Of a DNA stretch of 7,012 nt, positions 1-6,846 are shown in pieces. The translations under genes were made by a program, and so were the position numbers. The stretch lies in assembly GCA_965372385.1 (NCBI GenBank), contig CBDVCD010000183.1:1-7012 (forward strand). The letters run 5' to 3'. Below the pieces are notes generated by a model. That model searched no databases. It saw nothing but the letters and a program-made list of their open reading frames with translations, and was not told the origin of the DNA. Position 1 is the stretch's first letter, and each line of letters starts with the position of its first letter. This stretch comes from JASJBU01 sp965372385. GTDB lineage: Bacteria; Pseudomonadota; Gammaproteobacteria; Chromatiales; Chromatiaceae.

Positions 1-7
1 GTGTACG

Positions 8-37
8 CTCCACGGCGGCATCCATGTCGCCGTGGGT
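8..37. repeat. Strong imperfect palindrome in the non-coding left edge, possible dispersed repeat copy
   Basis: Bases 10-17 (CCACGGCG) are the exact reverse complement of 28-35 (CGCCGTGG). The stem continues inward through 18-20 and 25-27 (one G-U pair, then C-G and A-T), leaving a four-base loop at 21-24. This gives about eleven pairs. On the plus strand only a three-T run follows and on the minus strand there is none, so it is a poor intrinsic terminator. It could still mark the 3' end of the minus-strand dciA transcript or of a gene further left. The GC-rich arms around a CATCCATG-like core remind me of intergenic palindromes scattered through some gammaproteobacterial genomes. That link is from memory and unproven. 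No coding frame in 1-128 looks like a protein. Confidence 0.5.
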
Positions 38-128
38 TTCGCCAACCTATCCCCAGCGCCCTTTCGTGGGATATCAGCTGAGAGATGGGGCTAATCACCT
101 CCTGATTTGAGTCCACTCAGAACCCTAC

Positions 129-563
129 TCATCTTCTGGTCTTGTGTCTGCTAAGTCGTAACAGGGCGTTCTTGAGGTCCTGATTCTCCATGCTCTCGGC
201 AACTGACCGTAGCAGGTCTGCGTTGGCCTGAGAGAGTGGTCTGATTGGTTTGGTTTTTTGCTGCTGTTTGACCAGGCCTTCCGGGATGCTGACTTTGCTC
301 TGGATACGTCTGATGGTAAATCCCTTCTGGCCTAACTGCTGTTGCAGGTTATGGCTTAAATAGCGCAGGCGACTTGCCCACACGGGAGAATCCGCCAGCA
401 GAACCAACTTCCCATTCTGTAGGACAGCACTGCTGCAGTGATCGTCAAGGGGGGAGGGGAGCAACAGACGTACCTGCTTCAGGAGAGATTGCTGTTCAGT
501 CAGCTTCTTACTCAGCCAGGAGAGGGATCTTGCTGAGTTGAGAAGGTCTTTAACAGGCTTCAT
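129..563 (-). CDS. dciA: DciA-like DUF721 protein, probable replicative helicase loader/operator
   Basis: This encodes 144 residues, a usual length for gammaproteobacterial DUF721 proteins. DciA proteins interact with the replicative helicase DnaB and help load it in bacteria that lack the phage-derived DnaC or DnaI loaders. The diagnostic core lies at about residues 33-79: a leucine/proline stretch, 'LDDHC', a 'NGKLVLLADSPVWASRLRY' strand-helix block matching the family's 'dG.L.L..dspaWA.rLRy' pattern, and an amphipathic helix ending in QQQL. The C-terminal part (about 108-144) is helical and ends in a basic tail, 'LRLSRHKTRR'. The ATG at 563 is preceded by CAGGTG about nine bases upstream, a weak ribosome-binding site. 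The gene is transcribed away from the M23 and secA genes. Position beside secA is typical for this family in gammaproteobacteria. Family assignment is confident; the helicase-loading role is inferred from homologues. Confidence 0.8.
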   Translation of the reverse strand: MKPVKDLLNSARSLSWLSKKLTEQQSLLKQVRLLLPSPLDDHCSSAVLQNGKLVLLADSPVWASRLRYLSHNLQQQLGQKGFTIRRIQSKVSIPEGLVKQQQKTKPIRPLSQANADLLRSVAESMENQDLKNALLRLSRHKTRR

Positions 564-701
564 GCATGGGCACCTGAGGTGATGGAAAAGAGCGGCATCT
601 TCATTTAGCCAACCACTTTTAAGTCAATTAATGTTAAAGTTCGCGACCTTGTGTCCGAAACAATGGTTGATTTTATAGTGAAACAGACCCTGAGTGAAAC
701 A
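564..701. promoter_or_regulatory. Divergent intergenic region with AT-rich core, likely promoters for dciA and the M23 gene
   Basis: The two flanking genes point away from each other, so this stretch must hold promoters for both. The most AT-rich part is about 598-643. On the minus strand TTGACT (622-627) resembles a -35 box. The best -10-like hexamer, TAAATG (602-607), is only 14 bases away, which is short. On the plus strand TAATGT (629-634) is the nearest thing to a -10 box and has no good -35 partner. I therefore mark the region rather than specific boxes. The right end depends on which M23 start codon is used (651, 663 or 702). Confidence 0.3.
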
Positions 702-1640
702 ATGAGAGTTATCTACCTGCGGGGCATAGGTCAGACTTGCAGTAGTGCAATGCGCTGGTTCTATGCTTCTGTATTTGTAGGAATCTTTTTATCGTTCGGT
801 GCTATTATGCTGTGGGTCGGTTATCAGGTTGGCCTGCAGGATGTGGAGTTTCCTGAGCATCAGTTGGTCACCTCTTTACAGCAGACCTTCGAGCAGGAAA
901 GGCGATTTCTGAAGGACACGAAACTGAATGCGCAAAGCCAGGTCGACGCACTCGCAATTCGTATTGGTCAGTTGCAGTCACAACTGCTGCGATTGGATGC
1001 CTTGGGTGAGCGTCTGGTAGACATAGGTAATTTGGACAAAGGAGAGTTCAGGTTCAGCGAGTCACCCGCGTTGGGTGGTCCGGAAGCGTTAGAATACCCT
1101 ACTGGCGAATCCGCACTTCCAAGTCTACTGCAGGAACTTGTGCTGCTGCAGGAAAAGATCAGCAGTCGTGAGCAACAATTGGGTCTTATGGAAGACCTGA
1201 TCATGAATTCCAAACTGGAAGAGACCCTCCATCCCGCTGGCAAGCCTATCAGAAAAGGCTGGATCTCCTCCTATTATGGTATGCGTAATGATCCCTTTAC
1301 CGGTAAACGTGCCATGCACAAAGGCATGGATTTTGCCGGTAAGGAGGGTTCGGATGTGGTTGCGGTGGCGGCCGGTATAGTGACCTGGTCAGGCGAACGC
1401 CAGGGTTACGGAGAATTGGTTGAAATCACTCATGGCAAGGGCTATGTTACCCGGTATGGTCACAACAAGGAGATCCTGGTGGAGATCGGTGACCGAGTAA
1501 AACAGGGGCAGACCATCGGCAGCATGGGCTCCAGTGGTCGTTCAACAGGACCGCATGTCCATTTCGAGGTACTGCGTAATGGTAAGCCGGTTAATCCTGC
1601 CAAATATGTTCAGGTCAAACGTAGCCAGGACCAGACCTGA
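702..1640 (+). CDS. Membrane-anchored M23 (LytM-type) metallopeptidase with coiled-coil stalk
   Basis: With the ATG at 702 the product has 312 residues. A hydrophobic segment at about 20-43 is an uncleaved membrane anchor, preceded by an arginine-containing N-terminus, so the rest should lie in the periplasm. Two Gln/Glu/Leu-rich helical stretches (about 53-103 and 140-175) look like a coiled-coil stalk. The M23 domain fills about 183-303. It has the zinc ligands H206 and D210 in 'HKGMD' and H287 in the 'HVH' motif, plus H254 in 'RYGH' and H285. All expected catalytic histidines are present, so unlike activator-type LytM proteins (EnvC, NlpD) this one is probably an active peptidoglycan endopeptidase; its exact crosslink target is unknown. 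Start choice is uncertain: the frame is open from a GTG at 651 and an ATG at 663. I prefer 702 because 'GAG' lies seven to eight bases upstream and the protein then begins 'MRVIYLRG', like related proteins as I recall them. The gene sits where enterobacteria carry secM. Confidence 0.88.
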   Translation: MRVIYLRGIGQTCSSAMRWFYASVFVGIFLSFGAIMLWVGYQVGLQDVEFPEHQLVTSLQQTFEQERRFLKDTKLNAQSQVDALAIRIGQLQSQLLRLDALGERLVDIGNLDKGEFRFSESPALGGPEALEYPTGESALPSLLQELVLLQEKISSREQQLGLMEDLIMNSKLEETLHPAGKPIRKGWISSYYGMRNDPFTGKRAMHKGMDFAGKEGSDVVAVAAGIVTWSGERQGYGELVEITHGKGYVTRYGHNKEILVEIGDRVKQGQTIGSMGSSGRSTGPHVHFEVLRNGKPVNPAKYVQVKRSQDQT

Positions 1641-1651
1641 GAGCAACCGCC

Positions 1652-1680
1652 TGAGACGCTTTCCATAGGGAAGATTCTCA
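1652..1680 (+). terminator. Stem-loop just after the M23 stop codon, weak terminator candidate
   Basis: TGAGA (1652-1656) pairs with TCTCA (1676-1680). After a two-by-two internal mismatch, CTTTCC (1659-1664) pairs with GGGAAG (1668-1673), with one G-U pair, around a three-base ATA loop. The hairpin begins 12 bases past the M23 stop. No uninterrupted T run follows, only a pyrimidine-rich stretch, so intrinsic termination would be weak. It could attenuate read-through into secA or stabilise the M23 mRNA. Confidence 0.25.
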
Positions 1681-1713
1681 CACCCTACTTCATCTCCCTT
1701 TCTGTACTAATTC

Positions 1714-1742
1714 TTCATGTCAAACGGCGGTTAAGGTATGAT
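1714..1742 (+). promoter_or_regulatory. Candidate sigma-70-type promoter for secA
   Basis: TATGAT at 1737-1742 matches the -10 consensus at five of six positions. With an ideal 17-base spacer the -35 position is TTCATG (1714-1719), a weak match. Transcription would start near 1749, giving a leader of about 30 bases before the secA ATG at 1779. Its position in the 138-bp gap between the M23 stop and secA fits a promoter for the secA-argJ-Nudix group. No experimental support is visible. Confidence 0.4.
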
Positions 1743-1778
1743 CGCCAAATTTCGCTTTTCTCATGGAATCCTTGATAG

Positions 1779-4583
1779 ATGGTCAGCAAAATATTCAAAA
1801 AGATCTTCGGTAGCCGTAACGACCGTTTGATAAAAAAGATGTCTAAGGATGTTATCCTGGTCAATAAGCTGGAAGCCGGCATTGAGGCCCTTTCAGATAC
1901 TGAGCTGAGAGCCAAGACCCAGGAGTTCCGCCAACGACTGGAGCAGGGCGAGGCGCTGGATGCCCTGCTGTCTGAGGTGTTTGCCGTCGTTCGTGAGGTC
2001 GGTCGCCGGGTGATGAAGATGCGCCATTTCGATGTGCAGATGATCGGTGGCGTGGTATTGCATCAGGGCAAGATTGCCGAGATGCGTACTGGCGAGGGCA
2101 AGACCCTGGTGGCCACCCTGGCGGCCTATCTCAATGCTTTACCGGGCAAGGGTGTGCACGTAGTGACGGTAAATGACTACCTGGCCCGGCGCGATGCGGC
2201 CTGGATGGGGCGTCTCTACCATTTTCTCGGTCTCACTACGGGTGTGATCAATTCATCTGGTGGCATGGGTCCGGACAGCTCATCCTATCTGCTTGATCCG
2301 GATTATGATGCTTCCGCGGGTGGCTATCAGCATCTCAGGCCGGTCAGTCGGGCCGAGGCCTATGGGGCTGACATCACCTATGGCACAAATAACGAGTTCG
2401 GTTTCGACTATCTGCGTGACAACATGGCCTTCAGCGCCGACCAGCGAGTGCAGCGTCCACCCTTCTACGCTATTGTGGACGAGGTGGACTCGATACTCAT
2501 CGACGAGGCAAGAACGCCGCTTATTATCTCCGGTCCTACGGATGATTCATCGGAACTCTATAAATCCGTCGATAAAATCATTCCCCGCCTGACCCGGCAG
2601 GACCCGATTACCAATGAGGAGGGCAAGCCCGACTTCGGGCCGGGTGACTTCTCCGTGGATGAGAAGGCGCGCCAGACCTTTCTCAGCGAGGAGGGACACC
2701 AGCATGTGGAGGAGATGCTCACCGAGACCGGAATGCTGGCGGAGGGTGCCAGTCTTTATGACTCCAACAACATCATGTTGATGCACCATGTGAATGCCGC
2801 ATTACGGGCCCATGCGCTGTTTCAGAAAAATGTCGAGTACATCGTAAAGGATGGCCAGGTGGTCATAGTTGACGAATTTACCGGCCGCACCATGCCTGGA
2901 CGCCGCTGGTCCGATGGTCTGCATCAGGCGGTTGAGGCCAAGGAGGGGGTCGAGATCCAGAATGAGAATCAGACCATGGCCTCCATCACCTTTCAGAACT
3001 ACTTCCGTCTCTATAAGAAGCTGGCCGGTATGACCGGTACCGCGGATACCGAGGCCTTCGAATTTCAACAGATCTATGGCCTGGAAGTGGTGGTGATTCC
3101 CACCGACCAGCCGATGATCCGTGACGATATGGGTGATCTGATCTATCTCACGCCAGAAGAGAAATACCAGGCGATCCTTGAGGATGTTCAGGACTGTGTG
3201 AAACGGAGTCAGCCCGTGCTGGTGGGTACCGCCTCCATCGAGACCTCGGAACTGATCTCCAACATGCTGAACGAGGCGAAGGTGGAGCACAAGGTGCTGA
3301 ATGCCAAGCACCATGAGCAGGAGGCGGGTATCGTCGCCCAGGCCGGTCAGCCGGGGGCGGTGACCATCGCTACCAACATGGCGGGACGCGGTACCGATAT
3401 CGTGCTGGGTGGCAACCTGGAGGTCGAGCTGGGCGATAATCCGGATCCAGCCAGGATCGAAGATATGACAGAATCCTGGCAGCAGATCCACCAGCAGGTG
3501 CTTAAGGCTGGGGGCTTACACGTGGTGGGCACCGAGCGGCACGAATCCCGACGTATCGATAATCAGCTGCGTGGCCGCTCTGGGCGTCAAGGCGATCCGG
3601 GATCCAGCCGCTTCTATCTCTCTCTGGAAGACAGCCTGATGCGCATCTTTGCCTCTGATAAAGTGGGTAACATGATGAAAAAGCTGGGCATGGAGAAGGG
3701 CGAGGCGATTGAGCACCCCTGGGTGAGCAAGGCGATCGAGAATGCCCAGCGCAAGGTTGAGGGTCGCAACTTCGACATCCGCAAACAGCTGTTGGAATAC
3801 GACGATGTGGCCAATGATCAGCGTAAGGTGGTCTATGAGCAGCGTAATGAGTTAATGGAGACGGATGATATTTCCGATTCTATTGCGGCCTTGCGCTCAG
3901 ATGTGGTGGCTGAGATCTTCCACACCCATGTGCCGCCACAGAGCATGGAAGAGCAGTGGAATGTACCCGGCCTGAGTCAGGCACTGGAAGAGGAGTTCGG
4001 GGGTGAGTGGCCCATTCAGCAATGGTTGGATGAGGATCACGATCTGCATGAAGAGACCCTGCAAAAGCGCATACTGGAAACGCTCGAGGCAAGCTTTAAA
4101 GAGAAGGAAGAGGCGACCGGCAGCGATGCCATGCGTCACTTTGAAAAGGCGGTTATGCTGCAGACCGTGGACAGTCACTGGAAGGAGCATCTGGCATCCA
4201 TGGACTACCTGCGTCAAGGTATTCACCTGCGCGGTTATGCCCAGAAAAATCCCAAACAAGAGTACAAACGGGAGGCCTTCGAGATGTTTTCCGGCATGTT
4301 GGACAGCATCAAGCGGGAAGTGACCGGGATGCTCGCTAAGGTGCAGGTACAATTTCCGCAACAGATGGCCATGCAGGAACAACCGCAGGCCGACGAGGGT
4401 TTTGAATTCAAACATGAAGAGTTCCATGGGCTCGCGGACGAGGGGCAGGAAGCCGAGACATCCGCTGTCGCGGAGGAAGAGCACCAGCCCTTTGTGCGGG
4501 AAGGACGCAAGATCGGCCGCAATGAACCCTGTCCCTGCGGTTCGGGCAAGAAGTATAAACAGTGTCATGGCCGGTTGAGCTGA
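1779..4583 (+). CDS. secA: Preprotein translocase ATPase SecA
   Basis: SecA is the ATP-driven motor that pushes unfolded preproteins through the SecYEG channel. The product has 934 residues (E. coli SecA has 901). The N-terminus has the typical 'KIFGSRNDR' at 9-17. Walker A is 'TGEGKT' at 104-109 with K108. The Walker B/DEAD-like 'DEVDSILIDEA' is at 234-244. The preprotein-binding region follows, then NBD2 with 'GMTGTADTEAFEF' (417-429), 'NMAGRGTDI' (533-541) and the arginine-rich 'QLRGRSGRQGD' (596-606). The helical scaffold and wing domains include 'LLEYDDVANDQR' (671-682), and 'HWKEHLASMDYLRQGIHLRG' (800-819) covers the two-helix finger region. A Gln/Glu-rich linker (about 856-912) leads to a zinc-binding tail with C918, C920, C929 and H930, the SecB- and membrane-binding motif. 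All key residues are present. Compared with E. coli there is an extra stretch of 25 residues near 160-186. The start is 138 bp after the M23 stop, behind a weak GGA site. The stop is just ahead of argJ. Confidence 0.99.
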   Translation: MVSKIFKKIFGSRNDRLIKKMSKDVILVNKLEAGIEALSDTELRAKTQEFRQRLEQGEALDALLSEVFAVVREVGRRVMKMRHFDVQMIGGVVLHQGKIAEMRTGEGKTLVATLAAYLNALPGKGVHVVTVNDYLARRDAAWMGRLYHFLGLTTGVINSSGGMGPDSSSYLLDPDYDASAGGYQHLRPVSRAEAYGADITYGTNNEFGFDYLRDNMAFSADQRVQRPPFYAIVDEVDSILIDEARTPLIISGPTDDSSELYKSVDKIIPRLTRQDPITNEEGKPDFGPGDFSVDEKARQTFLSEEGHQHVEEMLTETGMLAEGASLYDSNNIMLMHHVNAALRAHALFQKNVEYIVKDGQVVIVDEFTGRTMPGRRWSDGLHQAVEAKEGVEIQNENQTMASITFQNYFRLYKKLAGMTGTADTEAFEFQQIYGLEVVVIPTDQPMIRDDMGDLIYLTPEEKYQAILEDVQDCVKRSQPVLVGTASIETSELISNMLNEAKVEHKVLNAKHHEQEAGIVAQAGQPGAVTIATNMAGRGTDIVLGGNLEVELGDNPDPARIEDMTESWQQIHQQVLKAGGLHVVGTERHESRRIDNQLRGRSGRQGDPGSSRFYLSLEDSLMRIFASDKVGNMMKKLGMEKGEAIEHPWVSKAIENAQRKVEGRNFDIRKQLLEYDDVANDQRKVVYEQRNELMETDDISDSIAALRSDVVAEIFHTHVPPQSMEEQWNVPGLSQALEEEFGGEWPIQQWLDEDHDLHEETLQKRILETLEASFKEKEEATGSDAMRHFEKAVMLQTVDSHWKEHLASMDYLRQGIHLRGYAQKNPKQEYKREAFEMFSGMLDSIKREVTGMLAKVQVQFPQQMAMQEQPQADEGFEFKHEEFHGLADEGQEAETSAVAEEEHQPFVREGRKIGRNEPCPCGSGKKYKQCHGRLS

Positions 4584-4591
4584 CGATCTGG

Positions 4592-5815
4592 ATGGTTACA
4601 CCTGAGCAACCCATGGCCTTCTCCTTTCTTCCGGTGTCAGGGGTCCGGCTTGGGGCGGCGGCGGCCGGCATCAAATACCCTGGACGGAATGATCTGTTGG
4701 TAATCGAACTGCGGGAAGGTGCCAGCTGCGCCGGTGTGTTCACCCGCAATGCCTTCTGTGCTGCTCCGGTACATGTTGCGCGCAGACATCTGCAGGCCGG
4801 TACGCCCCGTTATCTATTGGTCAACTCTGGAAATGCCAATGCGGGAACCGGTGAGCAGGGTATGCAAGATGCCCTGCAAAGCTGTGAGACCCTGGCGTCG
4901 TTGACGGGTTGCAGGCTGGAGCAGGTGCTGCCATTTTCCACCGGTGTCATTGGTGAGAATCTGCCGGTGGGGCGGATGGTGCAGGTCATGCCTGATGCCA
5001 TTGCAGGACTGGATGAACTGGGCTGGGAACAGGCCTCCAAGACCATCATGACCACAGATACCCGTCCCAAGCTGGTCTCCCGGCAGTTTGAGGTGGATGA
5101 GGCGATGGCAACGGTGACCGGTATCGCCAAAGGTGCCGGCATGATCCGTCCGGATATGGCGACCATGCTGGCTTATGTGGCCACGGATCTACCGGTGGAG
5201 TCTGGTTTGTTGCAGGATTGCCTGGAACAGGCGGTAAAACCCTCCTTCAACAGCATTACGGTGGACGGAGATACATCAACCAACGATGCCTGCATCCTGA
5301 TAGCCAGCGGTGCTTCAGCGCAGGAACCGATCACCGATCCCACTTCAGAGGGCTATCGCAAGCTGAGCGAAGCGGTGACAGATGTCTGTATGCGGCTGGC
5401 ACGCGAAATTATCCGGGATGGGGAGGGGGCCACCAAGCTGGTGGAGATCCATGTGGAGCAGGCCGCCCTTGAGCGGGAGGCGCGGGATGTGGCCTATACC
5501 ATTGCCCACTCGCCACTGGTGAAGACCGCCCTGTTTGCCTCCGATCCGAACTGGGGGCGGATACTCGCAGCGGTAGGGCGTGCTGGAATTGATGATCTGG
5601 CAATCGATCAGGTGGAGATCTGGCTGGACGATGTCTGTATCGTGCGGGATGGTGGTCGTGCTGCCGACTATACCGAAGCGGCAGGCCAACAGGTGATGGA
5701 CAACGATGAAATGACTATCCGGGTCAGGCTCGGACGAGGTGGGGCGGAAACCCGGGTGCTGACCTGCGACCTCTCCTATGACTATGTGAAGATCAACGCC
5801 GAATACCGCACCTGA
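4592..5815 (+). CDS. argJ: Arginine biosynthesis protein ArgJ (glutamate/ornithine N-acetyltransferase)
   Basis: ArgJ transfers the acetyl group of N2-acetylornithine to glutamate, recycling acetyl in the cytoplasmic arginine pathway; some members also use acetyl-CoA. From the ATG at 4592 it has 407 residues, the usual length. Recognisable parts are 'AAAGIKYPGRNDL' near the N-terminus, 'VFTRNAFCAAPV' (49-60), 'VNSGNANAGTG' (77-87), the oxyanion-hole segment 'STGVIGENLP' (116-125), and 'KGAGMIRPDMATML' (180-193). T191 of the last motif is the self-cleavage and catalytic threonine that splits the precursor into alpha and beta chains. Next come 'SFNSITVDGDTSTND' (218-232), 'DPNWGRILAAVGR' (318-330) and the family-typical end 'INAEYRT'. 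The frame is open from a GTG at 4562, inside the secA end, and a third start exists at 4613. 4592 gives the usual spacing to the 'PVSGVRLG' segment and leaves an eight-base gap after secA. Cotranscription with secA is likely. Whether it is mono- or bifunctional cannot be read from the sequence. Confidence 0.96.
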   Translation: MVTPEQPMAFSFLPVSGVRLGAAAAGIKYPGRNDLLVIELREGASCAGVFTRNAFCAAPVHVARRHLQAGTPRYLLVNSGNANAGTGEQGMQDALQSCETLASLTGCRLEQVLPFSTGVIGENLPVGRMVQVMPDAIAGLDELGWEQASKTIMTTDTRPKLVSRQFEVDEAMATVTGIAKGAGMIRPDMATMLAYVATDLPVESGLLQDCLEQAVKPSFNSITVDGDTSTNDACILIASGASAQEPITDPTSEGYRKLSEAVTDVCMRLAREIIRDGEGATKLVEIHVEQAALEREARDVAYTIAHSPLVKTALFASDPNWGRILAAVGRAGIDDLAIDQVEIWLDDVCIVRDGGRAADYTEAAGQQVMDNDEMTIRVRLGRGGAETRVLTCDLSYDYVKINAEYRT

Positions 5816-5839
5816 AGGGCGGAGACGAACGTTGGGAGC

Positions 5840-6787
5840 ATGAATTTGAAACCTATCCATGTCGCCGCCGCCGCCATCGAGGACGCCCAAGGCCGGATCC
5901 TGATCAGCAGGCGACACGATCATCTTCACCAGGGTGGTCTCTGGGAGTTTCCCGGTGGCAAATTGGAAGCCGGGGAAACCGCTATCCAGGGGCTGGCGCG
6001 GGAACTGCGTGAGGAACTGGGCATAAAGCCGCTACAAGCAGAGCCGCTGATCCGGGTCACCCATCACTATCATGACCGCTCTGTGTTGCTCGAGGTCTAT
6101 CGGGTGCCGGAGTTCACCGGGCTGCCACAGGGAATGGAGGGCCAGCCATTGCGCTGGGTACTCCCCGAGACGATGCGGCCGGAGCAGTTCCCCGCCGCTG
6201 ATCGGCCGATCATCAATGCACTTCGGTTGCCGAATCGCTATCTGATCACCGGTAGGGATCCACTTCGGACCCATAGCTTTCTAGAACAATTGCATGCTTC
6301 CCTGCGTAGGGGGATAAGGCTGGTGTTGTTACGGGCCCATGAACTGGGTGATGTGGATTACCGGTCGCTGCTGGAGGCTGCCCGGAAAATTTGCCGGCAA
6401 CATGACGCCAAGCTGTTGCTGAGTCGGCCGGAAAACCCAGAGTCCTGGAGCGGGATGTCAGATGGTATTCATCTCAATCGTCATCAGCTCATGGGAACGA
6501 GCTGTAGACCCGAAGAGACCGGTTGGGTTGGGGCCTCCTGCCATAACCCGGAAGAGCTGAAGCAGGCGGAGATATTGGGCCTGGATTATGTGTTTTTATC
6601 ACCGGTGGAGGTCACCGCATCTCACCCTGATGCGGCGACACTGGGCTGGGAGAGATTTGCCCGCTGGGTGGAGTCGGTCAATCTACCGGTCTATGCACTG
6701 GGGGGGATGGCGCCAGATGACATCGGAAGAGCGAGGCTGCATGGGGCTCAGGGGGTTGTCGGTATCAGCGGTTTTTGGGCTGACTAA
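5840..6787 (+). CDS. Nudix hydrolase (MutT-type) fused to a ThiE/TenI-like domain
   Basis: The product has 315 residues in two domains. Residues 4-128 form a MutT-like Nudix hydrolase with a complete Nudix box at 40-62 (G40, E46, R54, E55, E58, E59, G61). MutT proteins hydrolyse oxidised nucleotides such as 8-oxo-dGTP and so lower mutation rates; a 'GGLWEFPGG' lead-in supports this group. Residues 133-312 have the thiamine-phosphate-synthase (ThiE/TenI) TIM-barrel pattern: 'RYLITGRD', 'LVLLRAHE', 'SDGIHL' (207-212), 'GASCHNPEELKQAEILGLDY' (231-250), 'PVYALGGM' (283-290) and 'GVVGISGFW' (305-313). Several residues used by true ThiE are missing, so thiamine synthesis is doubtful. This fusion is widespread in gammaproteobacteria; the role of its second domain is unsettled as far as I know. 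The gene follows argJ by 24 bp. GGGAG lies one base before the ATG at 5840, but six bases before an in-frame TTG at 5846, so TTG may be the real start. Confidence 0.92.
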   Translation: MNLKPIHVAAAAIEDAQGRILISRRHDHLHQGGLWEFPGGKLEAGETAIQGLARELREELGIKPLQAEPLIRVTHHYHDRSVLLEVYRVPEFTGLPQGMEGQPLRWVLPETMRPEQFPAADRPIINALRLPNRYLITGRDPLRTHSFLEQLHASLRRGIRLVLLRAHELGDVDYRSLLEAARKICRQHDAKLLLSRPENPESWSGMSDGIHLNRHQLMGTSCRPEETGWVGASCHNPEELKQAEILGLDYVFLSPVEVTASHPDAATLGWERFARWVESVNLPVYALGGMAPDDIGRARLHGAQGVVGISGFWAD

Positions 6788-6846
6788 CCTCCAACCCCAT
6801 CTGGATTTTTGTCTCCTATGGAACCCGCTATGGCAAGCGGTTGCTG

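Noticed and set aside
93..120. Small hairpins AATCA-CCTCC-TGATT (93-107) and TGAGT-CC-ACTCA (108-119) after dciA
   Set aside because: Each has only five base pairs and no T run follows on the minus strand. They are too weak to call a terminator.
571..581. Eleven-base palindrome CACCTGAGGTG over the dciA ribosome-binding site, possible operator
   Set aside because: Arms of five bases around one central base are expected often by chance. There is no second copy nearby.
1645..1732. Inverted repeat AACCGCC (1645-1651) and GGCGGTT (1726-1732) flanking the secA upstream region
   Set aside because: Seven-base arms 74 bases apart could be chance, and the right arm would not lie in a secA transcript begun at the candidate promoter.
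1738..1830. A 30-codon ORF starting before secA and overlapping its first codons out of frame, possible regulatory leader peptide
   Set aside because: Its ATG overlaps the candidate -10 box (1737-1742), so it would be upstream of the predicted transcript start. It has no ribosome-binding site and no SecM-like arrest motif.
2802..3491. Long minus-strand ORF of 229 codons inside secA
   Set aside because: It is antisense to an unmistakable SecA frame and its residues (rich in His, Leu, Gly) are those expected from reverse reading of GC-rich codons. No ribosome-binding site or family resemblance.
3897..4568. Minus-strand ORF of 223 codons across the secA 3' end
   Set aside because: A shadow of the SecA coding frame with no protein-family motif.
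5345..5929. Minus-strand ORF of 194 codons over the argJ end and the Nudix start
   Set aside because: It crosses two well-supported plus-strand genes and shows no recognisable domain.
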